Position numbers and translations under genes: made by a program. A stretch of DNA of 64,000 bases. Origin: Anodontia alba. Lineage: Eukaryota > Mollusca > Bivalvia > Lucinida > Lucinidae. Shown here one piece after another: positions 42,752-53,280 of this stretch. Numbering within the stretch: position 1 is the stretch's first letter; each line of letters starts with the position of its first letter. Below the pieces are notes generated by a model. The model saw only the letters and a program-made list of their open reading frames with translations, made no database searches and had not been told where the DNA came from. Location: the NCBI GenBank assembly GCA_964016985.1, contig OZ024824.1, positions 123,066,839 to 123,130,838 on the forward strand, written 5' to 3'.

Positions 42752-43753
42752 CAAAAAGTCTACGATGCAAAATGGACCATCTTCTCTAATTGGTGTCATA
42801 CAAAAAAGGTTAATCCGATCTCGGCCCCTATTACAGTTATAGCCGATTTCTTAAATTTTCTTTTTTCGGAAAAGAAATGTCAGATTAGTACTATTAAAGG
42901 TTATAGATCTATGATCTCTAACACTTTAAAATTCAAAACTGGTAATAGAATCGGATCTAATCCAGTTTTATCTGAACTTATCAGATCCTTTGAACTTCAA
43001 CGACCAGTACAAATATCTCTTACACCTAAATGGGACTTATCATGGGTTTTAGTATGTCTACAAAAACCACCTTTTGAACCTCTTGATAAGGCTTCTAAAT
43101 TTCACGTTACTATTAAGACAGCCTTTCTCTTAGCTCTTGCCACTGCTAAAAGGTGTAGTGAAATACATGCTCTAGCTATGGATTCACAACATTTAAGATT
43201 TAATCAATCTGATGGTTCAGTTTCCTTGATTCTTAAATCTGGTTTTTTAGCAAAAAACCAGCTTCCTTCTGTTAAACCAGATCCTATTGTTGTTCCTAGT
43301 CTTGCTCGAATATGTAAATGGGAACATACTGACAGACTTCTTTGCCCCGTTAGGGCTCTGAAATTCTATCTCAAAATGACTAGCTCTTATCGCCAATATA
43401 GAACTAGACTTTTTCTTCCTATTAAAGGCAATAAGGATATCTCTAAAGATACTATCTCGAGATGGATATCTTACACTGTTAAACTTGCCTATAGGAAACT
43501 CACTAAACGAGATATCTCTTTCCTTAAAATCAAAGCTCATGAAGTTAGAGCTCTTTCCTCTTCTTGGGCTTTCTTCGACAAAGTTCCTCTCAATGATATA
43601 CTTCAAGCAGCGGTTTGGAATAGTTCATCAACTTTTGCCAAATTCTATCTCAGAGACATGTCTCAACAAGCACAGAATCTCCAAAGTTTGGGCCCCATTG
43701 TAGTGGCCCAAAAAGTGGTGGGGGGCCAACAGCAATCAGCTATGGATGTGTAG
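42752..43753 (+). CDS. DIRS tyrosine recombinase (same frame as RT)
   Basis: The frame is open from just after the RT stop. Family-like sequence starts at once (QKVYDAKWTIFSNWC, then ISTIKGYRSMISN), well before the first ATG at 42911. Catalytic signature: R in TAKRCSEIHAL, H-x-x-R in KAHEVRALSSSW, and the nucleophile Y in STFAKFYLRDM. It integrates the circular double-stranded DNA without a target duplication, in place of an integrase. The stretch between the RNase H extension and KVYDAKW is shorter than I expect for the family, so a small deletion may accompany the TAA. Without readthrough only the N-terminally cut product from 42911 could be made. Confidence 0.88.
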   Translation, partial: QKVYDAKWTIFSNWCHTKKVNPISAPITVIADFLNFLFSEKKCQISTIKGYRSMISNTLKFKTGNRIGSNPVLSELIRSFELQRPVQISLTPKWDLSWVLVCLQKPPFEPLDKASKFHVTIKTAFLLALATAKRCSEIHALAMDSQHLRFNQSDGSVSLILKSGFLAKNQLPSVKPDPIVVPSLARICKWEHTDRLLCPVRALKFYLKMTSSYRQYRTRLFLPIKGNKDISKDTISRWISYTVKLAYRKLTKRDISFLKIKAHEVRALSSSWAFFDKVPLNDILQAAVWNSSSTFAKFYLRDMSQQAQNLQSLGPIVVAQKVVGGQQQSAMDV

Positions 43754-43986
43754 ACAACGTCAACAGCCCCCCTAGACCTGATGCTATACTAGAGAGGTAC
43801 TAATTATATCTTTATTATATATATATGTTAACCCTGGATTACTTTATCCTTGGTTAAAGGATCTTATTATTGCCTTAAGCACTAATTATGTCCTCATTAT
43901 ATATATATAAAAAATAAATCCTTTTATTAAGCCTTAATTCAGAAGTTGGGACTAACTTATTAGGAGAAATCCTCCCTCCTATTCTA

Positions 43987-44095
43987 CAAATTCTAGCACA
44001 TTATCTATAGGTTAATGTATTACGAAGTTAAAATGAAGTTTTTTAAAAGTAAAACATATTTTAACGAGTAATACTTAACCTATAGATAAGTATTT
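43987..44095. repeat. DIRS internal complementary region
   Basis: Joins gcacattatctataggttaa..aagttaaaatgaa to ttttaaaagtaaaacata..taacctatag. The first half is the complement of the left outer end, the second of the right outer end. Confidence 0.85.
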
Positions 44096-44152
44096 ATCGT
44101 CCCACCTCCCTTCCCTCGCTCCTTTCTCCTAATTGTGTATTGTTTTACACAT

Positions 44153-44312
44153 AAAAGAAACTGACACGTGATCATTTGAGCGGGAGGAACTACGTCATAC
44201 AGGTAACTGTTAAAGGGACCTTCTGAATTAAGACTTTATAACGACTGAAAGGTCGTTTTTTCTGTGGAGGGGGTGAATAACAGAATAGAATAGCACATTA
44301 TCTATAGGTTAA
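44153..44312. repeat. DIRS right inverted terminal repeat
   Basis: Complement of 38271-38429 with one mismatch. The extension to 44356 repeats the second half of the internal complementary region. Confidence 0.9.
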
Positions 44313-44461
44313 GTATTACTCGTTAAAATATGTTTTACTTTTTAAAAACTTCATTTATATGTAATGGTGACATTAATATCTGATACATAGAAATACCGGA
44401 ACACTCTGATATTTATCAGAACACAAGGCCAAATAAAAATATGTGGTTGAGGTTACCCAAC

Positions 44462-44940
44462 CTACTAGGGATGTAACGATACACCTACCTAACGACACGA
44501 TATGTATCGTGATACTTACCTCACGATACATATCGTGATACTTTTAATCAGTTAATACTGTTAATAAACTAAGAACCATGTTATGGAAGATATAATCATT
44601 AAAACAATATTTCTTTCACGAAAATTGAGATATTTTTATGGGCTGAACAGTCTGTTGTTGCGAGTGCTTTTTAGCCGAATGGACTATGGTAGTAGGCGAA
44701 AGAAGAGGCTTACATCGATAATTAATGCATCAATAAAGCAAAATTAAGTAGGATTCAACATAAAAACAACATTTAAGCAGTTTTTCTGCTATTTTTTTTT
44801 CTTAATTTTGTCTTTCAAAGAATTTTTTTTGGGTGAACCGAACCGAAATTACCAAAAATGGACCGTGAACCGAACTACCAGCTTCGTACCGCGGTGAACC
44901 ATAATTTCGGTGAATTGTTACCCCTTTACAACCTGCTCTA
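44462..44940. mobile_element. Putative element with cgatacatatcg and ggttcacgg ends
   Basis: The left edge (gggatgtaacgatacacc) has a perfect cacgatatgtatcgtgatac inverted pair at 44492-44540. The right edge (gtgaaccgaactaccagc, ggtgaattgttacccc) is typical of a dispersed repeat of the same style. The ends are not clean inverted repeats, so limits are approximate. Confidence 0.45.
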
Positions 44941-45059
44941 GCATTTTGGCACCAACCTATTTTTTTTTCAACCCCCTCCCGAGAAATGACCCACAAGGGT
45001 TGACATGTCCTTAAACCCCAATCAATTTGTAAATATAACCAAGCAGCGATGATCCCAAT

Positions 45060-45225
45060 TTTTCTGGCAATATCCTGGTATTTTTCCTGTCTTTTTGATA
45101 ATGGAGGCCCCTGCTTTTACATGTAAAAAATCATTTGTAAATATAATTGCTTTTTTACATGTAAAAGCAGGGGACTCCATTATCAAAAAGACAGGAAAAA
45201 TACTAGGCTATTGCCAGAAAAAAAA
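45060..45225. mobile_element. Hairpin MITE, unassigned family
   Basis: Arms ttttctggcaatatcctgg, cctgtctttttgataatgga and cccctgcttttacatgtaaa pair with their complement to 45222. The loop of about 25 bases (atcatttgtaaatataattg) is longer than in other families. Confidence 0.75.
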
Positions 45226-45275
45226 AAGGGAGAGCGCTGCTTTTAGTGAAAGTAAACAAATGCCCACACTTAAAA

Positions 45276-45690
45276 CAGGGTTGCCATGGTCAGGGAAAAA
45301 ATTCTGGAAAATGAAAATTTTTCCAGGTGGGGGGAAAGTCAGTGAAATTGGAAAAAAAACCACAGAAGTCAGGGAAAACTCGGGTAATTTCAAAATTTTC
45401 TGAATACTGAGATGGCTATGGCAGTCTCTTTCATTTATAGAAACATAGAATTTGCCTTATTCTTTTGTTAAATGATAAAGCAAGTAATTGCTCTATTGGA
45501 AGATTTTGTGTTAAATGATTGTTTAATTCTCTGAAAGTAAGTGCTGTACTGGAAGATTTGGTGGCTGAGGACAGCTGTAGAGGGAGCTGGGCGGCCGTCG
45601 AAGATGTCTGGAAAATGGTTAAAAAATCAGGAAAAAGTCAGGAAAAAGCCAGGGAATATCGAAATAGAATATAAGTGGCAACCCTTCTTA
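45276..45690. mobile_element. MITE with agggttgcca ends
   Basis: Ends cagggttgccatggtcag and aagtggcaaccct are inverted repeats of about 10 bases. The inside is rich in caggaaaa/cagggaaaa words. No coding sequence; the two open frames overlapping it are chance. Confidence 0.55.
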
Positions 45691-46317
45691 AAAGCAGAAA
45701 CAAGACATCTGTCGTATTTCCCCCACAGACTGACTCTTCATGATGTGCATACATTTGATATTTTCTTGGTCCGAAATAGGGAGATTTTGATTTTCAGATA
45801 GGGAGATTGGGGTCTCAAATAGGGAGATTTTTATACGGTTAAACGTGATCTAATTTTTTCGGGGAAAATTCACTTGTCACTTTAAAAGCACTTTTAATCT
45901 AAGTGAGGTACAACTGTTGGTCTGAGAACTTAATTCTTAATTCTGAATTACGTTTTATCATCAATAGCTGTTCAAGATCCAAAGTTAAGACTTCTTTTAG
46001 TGTGATGAAACCTGTCAAATCAAAACAGATTAAAACTCATGAAAAAAGTCTCCATTGGACAGTAAACGGCTTATTTTTTTGACGTAACAAATCACTGATA
46101 GGTGGTCTAGTTGCTACAAATTTCAGTCTCAGTAGTTGTCTCACTGTATCATACTAAATGTCAGCAATCTTATGATTTGGATAAAAATAAAGTAAACTGG
46201 GATAAAACATACATTTTTTTCTTCTTTTTAATTATTATTTGAAAGACTTTGGTGATTATAATAAACATGAAATACCCAACAACTTAAGGTACTACACTAA
46301 ATACTTTAAAGTTCTGA
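45691..46317. other. No gene recognised
   Basis: Intron sequence with no hairpin or named repeat apart from a duplicated gggagatt word (45778-45830). Confidence 0.4.
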
Positions 46318-46560
46318 GGGCCCAGTTGTTCAAAGCGTCGTTAGCTTGACGAGCTCGTTAAGAGTCATTTTGTTAACTGTTTTAGTGGATTCAATACACA
46401 ATATTCTGATATTTTTTGCTGAAAAATGAGAGTAGCTTTTGCGCTGCAAAAGCTACTCGCATTTTTTCAGCAAAAAATTTCAGCAGATTTGTGTATCACT
46501 CGATGTAAATTTTAATGAATCGTTAACTAACGATGTCATTAGCTTTAAACAACTGGGTCC
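46318..46560. mobile_element. Hairpin MITE family E
   Basis: Ends gggcccagttgttcaaagcg and ctttaaacaactgggtcc. Second-tier inverted segments gttaactgttttag.. and the ..aatcgttaactaacgatg region. Central hairpin tttttgctgaaaaatgagag / tagcttttgc. Copies at 55810-56054 and 62291-62541. Confidence 0.8.
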
Positions 46561-46604
46561 TGGTCTCTGAAAACAGCACATGTACTTAATTAACCCAAAA
46601 AGAG

Positions 46605-46685
46605 ACATTGGCAAACAGTGCAGGCCCAAATCAGATGCTGCTGAATGCGGTGTCTGATCAGGGCCTTCACTGTTTGCAGAAAGTC
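46605..46685. mobile_element. Family D hairpin
   Basis: ggcaaacagtgcaggcccaa and ggccttcactgtttgc arms with a cagatgctgctgaatgcggtgtctgat loop region. Confidence 0.65.
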
Positions 46686-48696
46686 AACCATTTACAATTT
46701 CACAAAACACACTGGAGCGCCATTACTGGTCGTTCAAAGCCATGAAATGCCCACTGCGTAATAAGCGGTCCATGAGGTGTTACATATTGCATGTATTTGC
46801 ATATATTTTTTGTTTGTTTTCAGTTAGATTATTGTTGAAATGTTGTTGTTGTTATTTCACCTCCATAAGGTTTTCGTAAATAACTACTTATAGTTATAGA
46901 CAACTGGGTTCTAATCAAGTCAAACAAAACAAAAAGGGGAAAAAAAAAAGGTGTTTTTCAGTGTTTCGACATTTCAGAGTCTGACCAGACTGCTTAAACT
47001 TAAGCACTGACCAGTCATGGTGCATTACTAAGTTTTACCTTGAAATCTTCCTTTAATTATTCTCGCAAGTTACAGCCTTTAAATAAAAAGCTAACAATTA
47101 GACCCAGATCATTACAGCCTTTTAAAGAAAAAAGCTAACAGTTAGACCCATATCAGATGCTGCTGTGTGTGAGGTCTGATCAGGATCTACACTGTTTGGA
47201 AATCATTTCAGCAAGTTTTGTACCAACAAACCACAAAACGTTTTGCACAAAAAAAGTCCATTCAAGCATTGCACTCATTGGTATTTAAAGCAACCTTTGA
47301 TTTTTTGTACATGCCCATTGCACATGGTGTTTCGCAGTCGCAGTGTATTCACACGTCGCACAAACAGATTAATTACAGTGTATTCACACATGTCACATAA
47401 ACAGATTCCCGTTAATTGCTTGTTTACTGAAAAAAGGACAGTGAAGTATTGATTTGGGGGTAGGTTGCCGTTATTCCTCTGATATCTCCAATATACATGA
47501 AAATGACCGCTTAGAGCAGTGTAAGGTATTATCCCATTTAAAAGGTGGGCGGACATTATCTCAAATAGCCTCAAGACAAATAGGCTACTGGTGACAACTT
47601 TGGTAAAACAGAATGAGTAAATTAGTGAGTACAGTATATGGTCAGGGCTGACAATGGTTGGTCGGGGGAAAAATACTGTAGGAAAATGGTCTCATGAGAT
47701 TTGGGCTGTTGGGTGGGAGACCTGGAGCAGGGGTTCAGTATCGGATATCCCGACGAAATAGGAAGATATCACATGTATGCATGCGTTCTTGTCCTACCAA
47801 CTGCCGAAATCAGCAGAACATGACAAGTAATATGAGATATCCGCTCTGTCATCTTCGGACCCAAACTTTCAAAATGAGAAAAAGTTTATGCCAGTTGATC
47901 CGTGTACTACAATGGGTGATGTGAATGCGTTTGAGGTCAGATTTGTAATACACTTTTTAAAATAATATATTGAAAAGATGCAAATGGAATGCCAAACATT
48001 GCAGATCCTGATGAGACTGGCCCAATACAGATTTCTTATGGTGTATACAGTTTTCTACACAACAACTCTTTGAAATTTTTGTCACTTCTTTGCTTCCCTT
48101 GATAGGGAATCCTTTCTTAAATAAGTTCTACTCTTAAAGGAAAGAATTTTCTCCTAAAGAAGCATGTTCTTTTCTTTAAAAGCTGACCTTCATTGAAAAG
48201 GAGACAAAATTCAGTTGCTTCTCTTGAAAGTGTACCCATTCAACATGCTCAATTTAAGCACAAATAGAAATATGTTGAAGCCTGAGCCTCCAAGCCGCCT
48301 AGTAGCTACACCCCTGGACAATATTTGGCATATTATACTACAGTATTAAAGACAGCACAAGTAAAGTGAAGGACTCAAATATAATTTATGGCTGAAAAAA
48401 TGTTGAAAGTGACCTTAAACCTGAAACAGTCACAAACAAGTAAAGAAGGACTAAGTCATTCATTTATAGCAGTTTATTTAAAATCATCTTTATTTGCCTT
48501 TGAAATACAGTATAAATAAACTTAATACAAATTCACCATTAAAAATGATAAAAAAAAATCCCTACCTACCTACCCTAGCATGTGTTTTGGTAGTCATTTG
48601 TACAAATGTAGCTGTAAACTGAGTAAATGTTAGACTAAAAAGAAAAGTCCAAGAGTTAATGTTAATTAGCATTTATTATTTGCTGCCACTTTATTA
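46686..48696. other. Intron sequence; one more family D hairpin
   Basis: A family D hairpin at 47130-47202 (agacccatatcagatgctgc and complement) is preceded by a direct repeat of ttaaa..aaaaagctaacaattagaccca (47075-47150). The rest (47206-48696) shows no recognisable gene; the small frames at 47218-47574 and 47694-47924 match nothing. Confidence 0.5.
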
Positions 48697-49059
48697 GCTC
48701 ACCTGAGCACGAAGTGCTCATGGTGAGCTATTGTGGTCAGTCAATGTCTGTCGTCCGTCGTGCGGCGTCAACAATTGCTTTAAAAGCCTACTTCTCATAC
48801 ACCCCAGGGCCAATTGACTCGATACTTGGTAGGAAGCATCGGGGTGACTTGTAGATTAAAATTAGCTAAAATTGTGCTGATCTGAAATCTAAGATGGTCG
48901 CCATGGCCGCCATCTTGAAAATCTATTTTTCGCTTCTTCTCCTGAACCGAAAGGCCAATTGACTCTAAACTTGCTAGGAAGCATTGGGGTGACTTGTAGA
49001 TCAAAAATAGCTAAAATCGTGCCGATCAGAAATCCAAGATGGCCGCCATCTTGAAAATC

Positions 49060-49446
49060 CTGAACGACTCCAGTGAAGCGATGAATTCTTTAAATATCTT
49101 GTCCATATATGATCGGCTCTATCTAAGAAAAGCCAAATTTATGTTCAAGGTCTATAATAATTTGGCTCCTACATATATTTCTGAAAAGTTTACTCTACGA
49201 AATAATGTCAATACCAGTATTCAACTTAGATCAGCTTCTGCTGGCTGCTTTGTCCCGCCTAAGCCTAGGACAGAATGTTTCAAGCATAGTATGAAATACT
49301 CGGGATGCCTGGTATGGAATAGCCTACCAGAAGAAGTTAAAAATGCCCCAACCCTGGACACATTTCATAATAGATGTTTACAGTGGTTAAGGACACCAGT
49401 GGCATATAAGTTTTGTCCAGAGTTGTGTGATTATTTCAGTCCTTAA
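49060..49446 (+). pseudogene. C-terminal end of LINE reverse transcriptase ORF
   Basis: The frame continues from satellite sequence (its ATG at 49039 belongs to the satellite). It reads SIYDRLYLRKAKFMFKVYNN, LAPTYISEKFTL, LRSASAGCFVPPKPRTECFK, then YSGCLVWNSLPEEVKNAPTL and a final CLQWL region. This is the conserved tail after the reverse transcriptase domain in CR1/L2/RTE-like LINEs of invertebrates. The catalytic part is missing, so the copy is dead on arrival. The end at TAA 49444-49446 is the natural stop. Confidence 0.8.
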
Positions 49447-49827
49447 ATATTGTATATTTAGCTTGTAATTATCCTATTATCTTGATCTTTCTGTTTTGTC
49501 AGTACATTTGCTTATCAATGTGTAATGAAAAACAGTCTGCACAGTGATTGAGTTTGTTAGTATATGTGCATTTATACTGTCAGTTAACATTTTGCTTTCA
49601 TGTCTGTATATATTTGACATTTTGTAGAACTGTGATTAAGTGCTTGTTTGAGGTTCTTGTAGGGTCAGGCCTCAGATTATCTTTCTTACCTCCGCAATGT
49701 TAATATTCATACCATGTACCTTCCTCACACAATGTTTCAATAGATTTCTTACATCTCGTTTCGGTAAGAGTCTTCATTGATCCATTATAACCAAATGTGA
49801 TAAACAAATGTTTTCCACTCTTATATA

Positions 49828-49860
<33 letters not shown>

Positions 49861-50066
49861 TTTTTTTTATTATGCATAAATCCTGACCTCCAACAGGCAC
49901 ATAATCACAATCAAACTGTTCATCATCTGTTACTTTGTTTATTGGTTAATCATGTGTAAATATGTAAATAATGAGGGCCTCATGGAAGATTAGCTATTAC
50001 ATGTTCTCCATTTGTATGCGCTAAATGTTGTAACCCTCTATAAATAAAGTCTTTACTTACTTACTT
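49060..50066 (+). mobile_element. 5'-truncated non-LTR retrotransposon (LINE)
   Basis: Starts within a satellite unit and ends with gtaaccctctataaataaag followed by ttacttacttac, a tail of short repeats typical of LINE 3' ends. Only the last 130 or so codons and about 600 bases of 3' untranslated region remain. ctgaac lies at both borders (49062-49067 and 50071-50076) and may be the target duplication. Confidence 0.75.
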
Positions 50067-50415
50067 ACATACTGAACCGAAAGTCCAATTGACTGCAAAC
50101 TTGCTACGAAGCATCGGGGTGACTTGTAGATAAAAAAATAGCTAAAATTGTGTCGAGCGGAAATCCAAGATGGCCGCCATGGCAGCCATCTTGAAAATCT
50201 GTTTTTTGCTTCTTCTCCTAAACCCAAAAGCCAATTGTCTCCAAACATGCTAAGAAGCATCAGGGTAACTTATAGATCAAAAATAGCTAAAATCGTTCCA
50301 ATCGAAAATCCAAGATGGCCTCCATGACAGCCATCTTGAAAATCTATTTTTGCTTCTTCTCCTGAACCGAAAGGCCAATTGACTCCAAACTTGCTAGGAA
50401 GCATTGGGGTGACTT

Positions 50416-51530
50416 GTTTAAGCAATCATCATGAATCTTGCTCAAAATGTTTGCCTTGATGATTTCTAGGTCAAGTTTGAAATTGGGTCACCTGGGGTCA
50501 AAAACTAGGTCACCTGGCCAAATCAGCAGAAAACCTTGTTATCACTCTAGCTGTCACATTTTTCAAGCAATCATCATGAATCTTGCTCAAAATGTTTGTC
50601 TTGATGATTTTTAGTTCAAGTTCGAAACTGGGTCACCTGGGGTCAAAAACTAGGTCACCTGGCCAAATCAGCTAAAACTTTGTTAACACTCTAGCAGTCA
50701 CATTTTTGAAGCAGTCATCATGAATCTTGCTTAAAATGTTTTGTCTTGATGAGTTCTAGGCCAAGTTTGAAATTGGGTCACTTGGGGTCAAAACTAGGTC
50801 ACTGGGCCAAATCAGCAGAAGACCTTGTTAACACTCTAGCAGTCTTCGCGAAAACTGTAGGACTGTCTGACAAAACTGGCAAATTTTCATTCTGTCCTGC
50901 AGAAAATTTCAGTTTGTCTGACAAATGTCCTGTGATTTCTGGCAAAAAGAGGTAGTAATTTGCTAACAGTCGGGCCTCTTGTCCTGCAGAATTTTGTTTT
51001 GTCCTGCAAAAAATTCTAGTCTGTCTGACAGCTGTCCTGCACCTGTTGGAAAGATTTCGCGAAGACTGCTCTAGCCGTCACATTTTTTAAGTAATCATCA
51101 TGAAGCTTGCTCAAAGTGTTTCACTTGATGATTTCTAGGTCAAGTTCGAAACTGGGTCACCTGGGGTCAAAAACTAGGTCACCTGGCCAAATCAGCGGAA
51201 AACCTTGTTAACACTCTAGTGGTCACATTTTTCAAGTACGTAATCATCATGAATCTTGCTCAACATGTACTTTGTTTTGATGATTTCTAGGTCAAGTTTG
51301 AAACTGGATCACTTGGGGTCAAAAACTAGGTAACTGGGCCAAATCAGCAGAAAACCTTGTTAACACTCTAGCGGTCACATTTTTGAAGCAATCATCATGA
51401 ATCTTGCTCAAAATGTTTGTCTTGATGAGTTCTAGGCCAAGTTCGAAACTGGGTCACTTGGACAAAAAACTAGGTCACCAGGCCAAATCAGCAGAAAACT
51501 GTAAACACTCCAGAGGTCACATTTTTATCG
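50416..51530. repeat. ~150-bp tandem block with ctaggtcacctggccaaatca
   Basis: About six units (50416, 50563, 50709, 51087, 51240, 51387). Each has caatcatcatgaatcttgct, tgatgatttctaggtcaag, ctgggtcacctggggtcaaa and ccttgttaacactctag. One unit is split by the family K MITE. Confidence 0.85.
50844..51067. mobile_element. Family K MITE with hAT-like ends
   Basis: Ends agtcttcgcgaaaactg and gatttcgcgaagact are inverted. Host sequence on the left (actctagc) is repeated on the right (gctctagc) with 7 of 8 matches, compatible with an 8-bp hAT duplication. Internal gtctgtctgaca and tcctgca words as in 14148-14367. Confidence 0.7.
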
Positions 51531-52230
51531 CACCTGCTTGTAGCAGGGTGCGATATAGGCGTCCGATTTTCCGTCCGTCCGTCCGACTGTCAACATTTAT
51601 GTAGACGTTCGACATTTATGTCAAAGTTAGTATTCTAATCAACTACAAGACTAAACAACCATCAAACCTTGCATGAAACATCTCCCTGACCTCCTGACTT
51701 TGCAACATAGGCGTCCACTTTTCCGTATGTCTGTCCATTCGTCCGTCCGTCTGTCAACATTTATGTCGAAGTTCGACATTTATGTCAAAGTTAGTATTTT
51801 AATCAACTACAAGACTAAACAACCATCAAACCTTGCATGAAACATCTCTCTGACCTCCTGACTTTGCGACATAGGTGCCCACTTTTCCATTCGTCTGTCT
51901 GTTCGTCCGTCCATCTGTCTGTCCGTCTGTTAACAGTTCTGTTATGTCGAAGTTCGACATTTATGTCAAAGTTAGTATTCTAATCAACTACAAAACTAAA
52001 CAACCATCAAACCTTGTATGAAACATCTCCCTGACCTCCCGACTTTGCGACATAGGTGCCCGCTTTTCCATTCGTCTGTCCGTTCATCCGTCCGTCTGTC
52101 TGTTAACAGTTCTGTTATGTCGAAGTTCGACATTTACGTCGAAGTTAGTATTCTAATCAACTACAATTCTACAACAACCATCATACCTTGCATGACACAT
52201 CTCCCTGACCTCCTGACTTGGCAGGTATGT
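51530..52230. repeat. ~165-bp tandem block with gtcaaagttagtat
   Basis: Four units with gacataggcgtccac, runs of gtccgtctgtc, gtcgaagttcgacatttatg (a palindromic core, gaagttc) and accatcaaaccttgcatga. The open frame 52018-52233 is a translation of one unit. Confidence 0.85.
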
Positions 52231-53280
52231 TGACCCAGTGACCTTGACCTATATTTTGCGCTCCATTGACTTTGACACAATTTACGTTGACGTTCCAGAT
52301 CTTCTCAACTATAAGGCATACAACTACCAAACCTTGCATAGTGCTTCTCCTAGATGTACTGACTTGGCAGGTACCTTGACCCGGTGACCTTGACCTATAT
52401 TTTGCGCTTCAGTGACTTTGACATATTTTGCGTCGACGTTCTATATCTCCTCGACTATAAGGCCTACAACCATCAAACCTTGCAAAGTGCTTCTTCTCAA
52501 TGTACTGACTTGGCAGATACCTTGACCTGGTGACCTTGACCTATATTTTGGCTGCAGTGACTTTGACATAATTTACGTCAATGTTCCAGATCTCCTCAAG
52601 TATAAGACCTCTAGCCACCAAACCTTGCATAGTGCTTCTCCTAGATGTACTGACTTGGCAGGTATCTTGACCCGGTGACCTTGACCTATATTTTGCGCTC
52701 CAGTGCCTTTTACACATTTTACGTCAACGTTCAATATCTCCCCAACTGTAAGGCCTACAACCATCAAACCTTGCATAGTGCTTCTCCTCAATGTACGGAC
52801 TCCGCAGGTACCTTCACTGGGTGACCTTGACCTATATTTCGCGCTCCATTGACTTTTACACCTTTTACGTCACCCTTCCATATGTCCTCAACTGTAAGGC
52901 CTTCAGCCACCAAACCTTATATAGACTTCGTCTCGATGTACTGACTTGGCAGGTACCTAGACCTGGTGACCTTGACCTATATTGTGCACTCCAGTGACTT
53001 TGACACATTTTATGTTGATGTTCGGTATCTCCTCAAATATAAGACCTACAACCACTAAACCTTGCATAGTGCTTCACCTCATTCCACTGGCTTGGCAGGT
53101 ACCTTGACCCGGTGACCTTGACCTATATTTGACACATTTTACGTTGATGTTTGATAACTCCTCAACTATAAGGCCTACAACCACCATACCTTGCATTGTG
53201 CTTCTCCTTGATGTACTGAATTAGCAGGTACCTTGACCCATGACCTTGACCTATATTTCATGCTTCAGTGACTTTTACAA
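52230..53280. repeat. ~145-bp tandem block with ggtgaccttgacctatatt
   Basis: Seven units. Each has ctgacttggcaggtacc, ttgacccggtgaccttgacc, agtgactttgacacatttta, ctcaactataaggcctacaa and aaaccttgcatagtgcttct. The minus-strand frame 52573-52791 and the plus frame 52791-52997 are repeat translations. Confidence 0.85.

Larger units (their letters stand above)
38249..44356 (+). mobile_element. DIRS-type tyrosine-recombinase retrotransposon
   Basis: 6.1 kb. Split inverted terminal repeats, 38271-38429 and 44153-44312, are complementary over about 159 bases with a single mismatch (aacaacc versus aacgacc). Short unpaired extensions lie outside them. Between the recombinase and the right repeat lies an internal complementary region (about 43987-44095), which carries the complement of both outer extensions side by side, the arrangement needed for the circular intermediate of DIRS elements. 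The coding part holds gag, RT-RNase H and tyrosine recombinase in order. Near-identical ends suggest recent insertion, yet coding frames are already damaged. It lies in the sense direction in intron 1 of the host gene. Confidence 0.93.
48780..50420. repeat. ~150-bp tandem block with aagatggccgccatcttgaa
   Basis: Units at about 48790, 48940, 50070, 50215 and 50345. Each has ccaattgactcc, aacttgctaggaagcat, ggggtgacttgtagat, agctaaaatcgtg and the palindrome gatggccgccat. Interrupted by the LINE at about 49060-50066. Confidence 0.8.

Noticed and set aside
40888..42789. Second long frame over the DIRS RT as a gene
   Set aside because: Serine-rich, no domain, overlaps the clear RT-RNase H frame throughout. 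Kept only as a finding to test.
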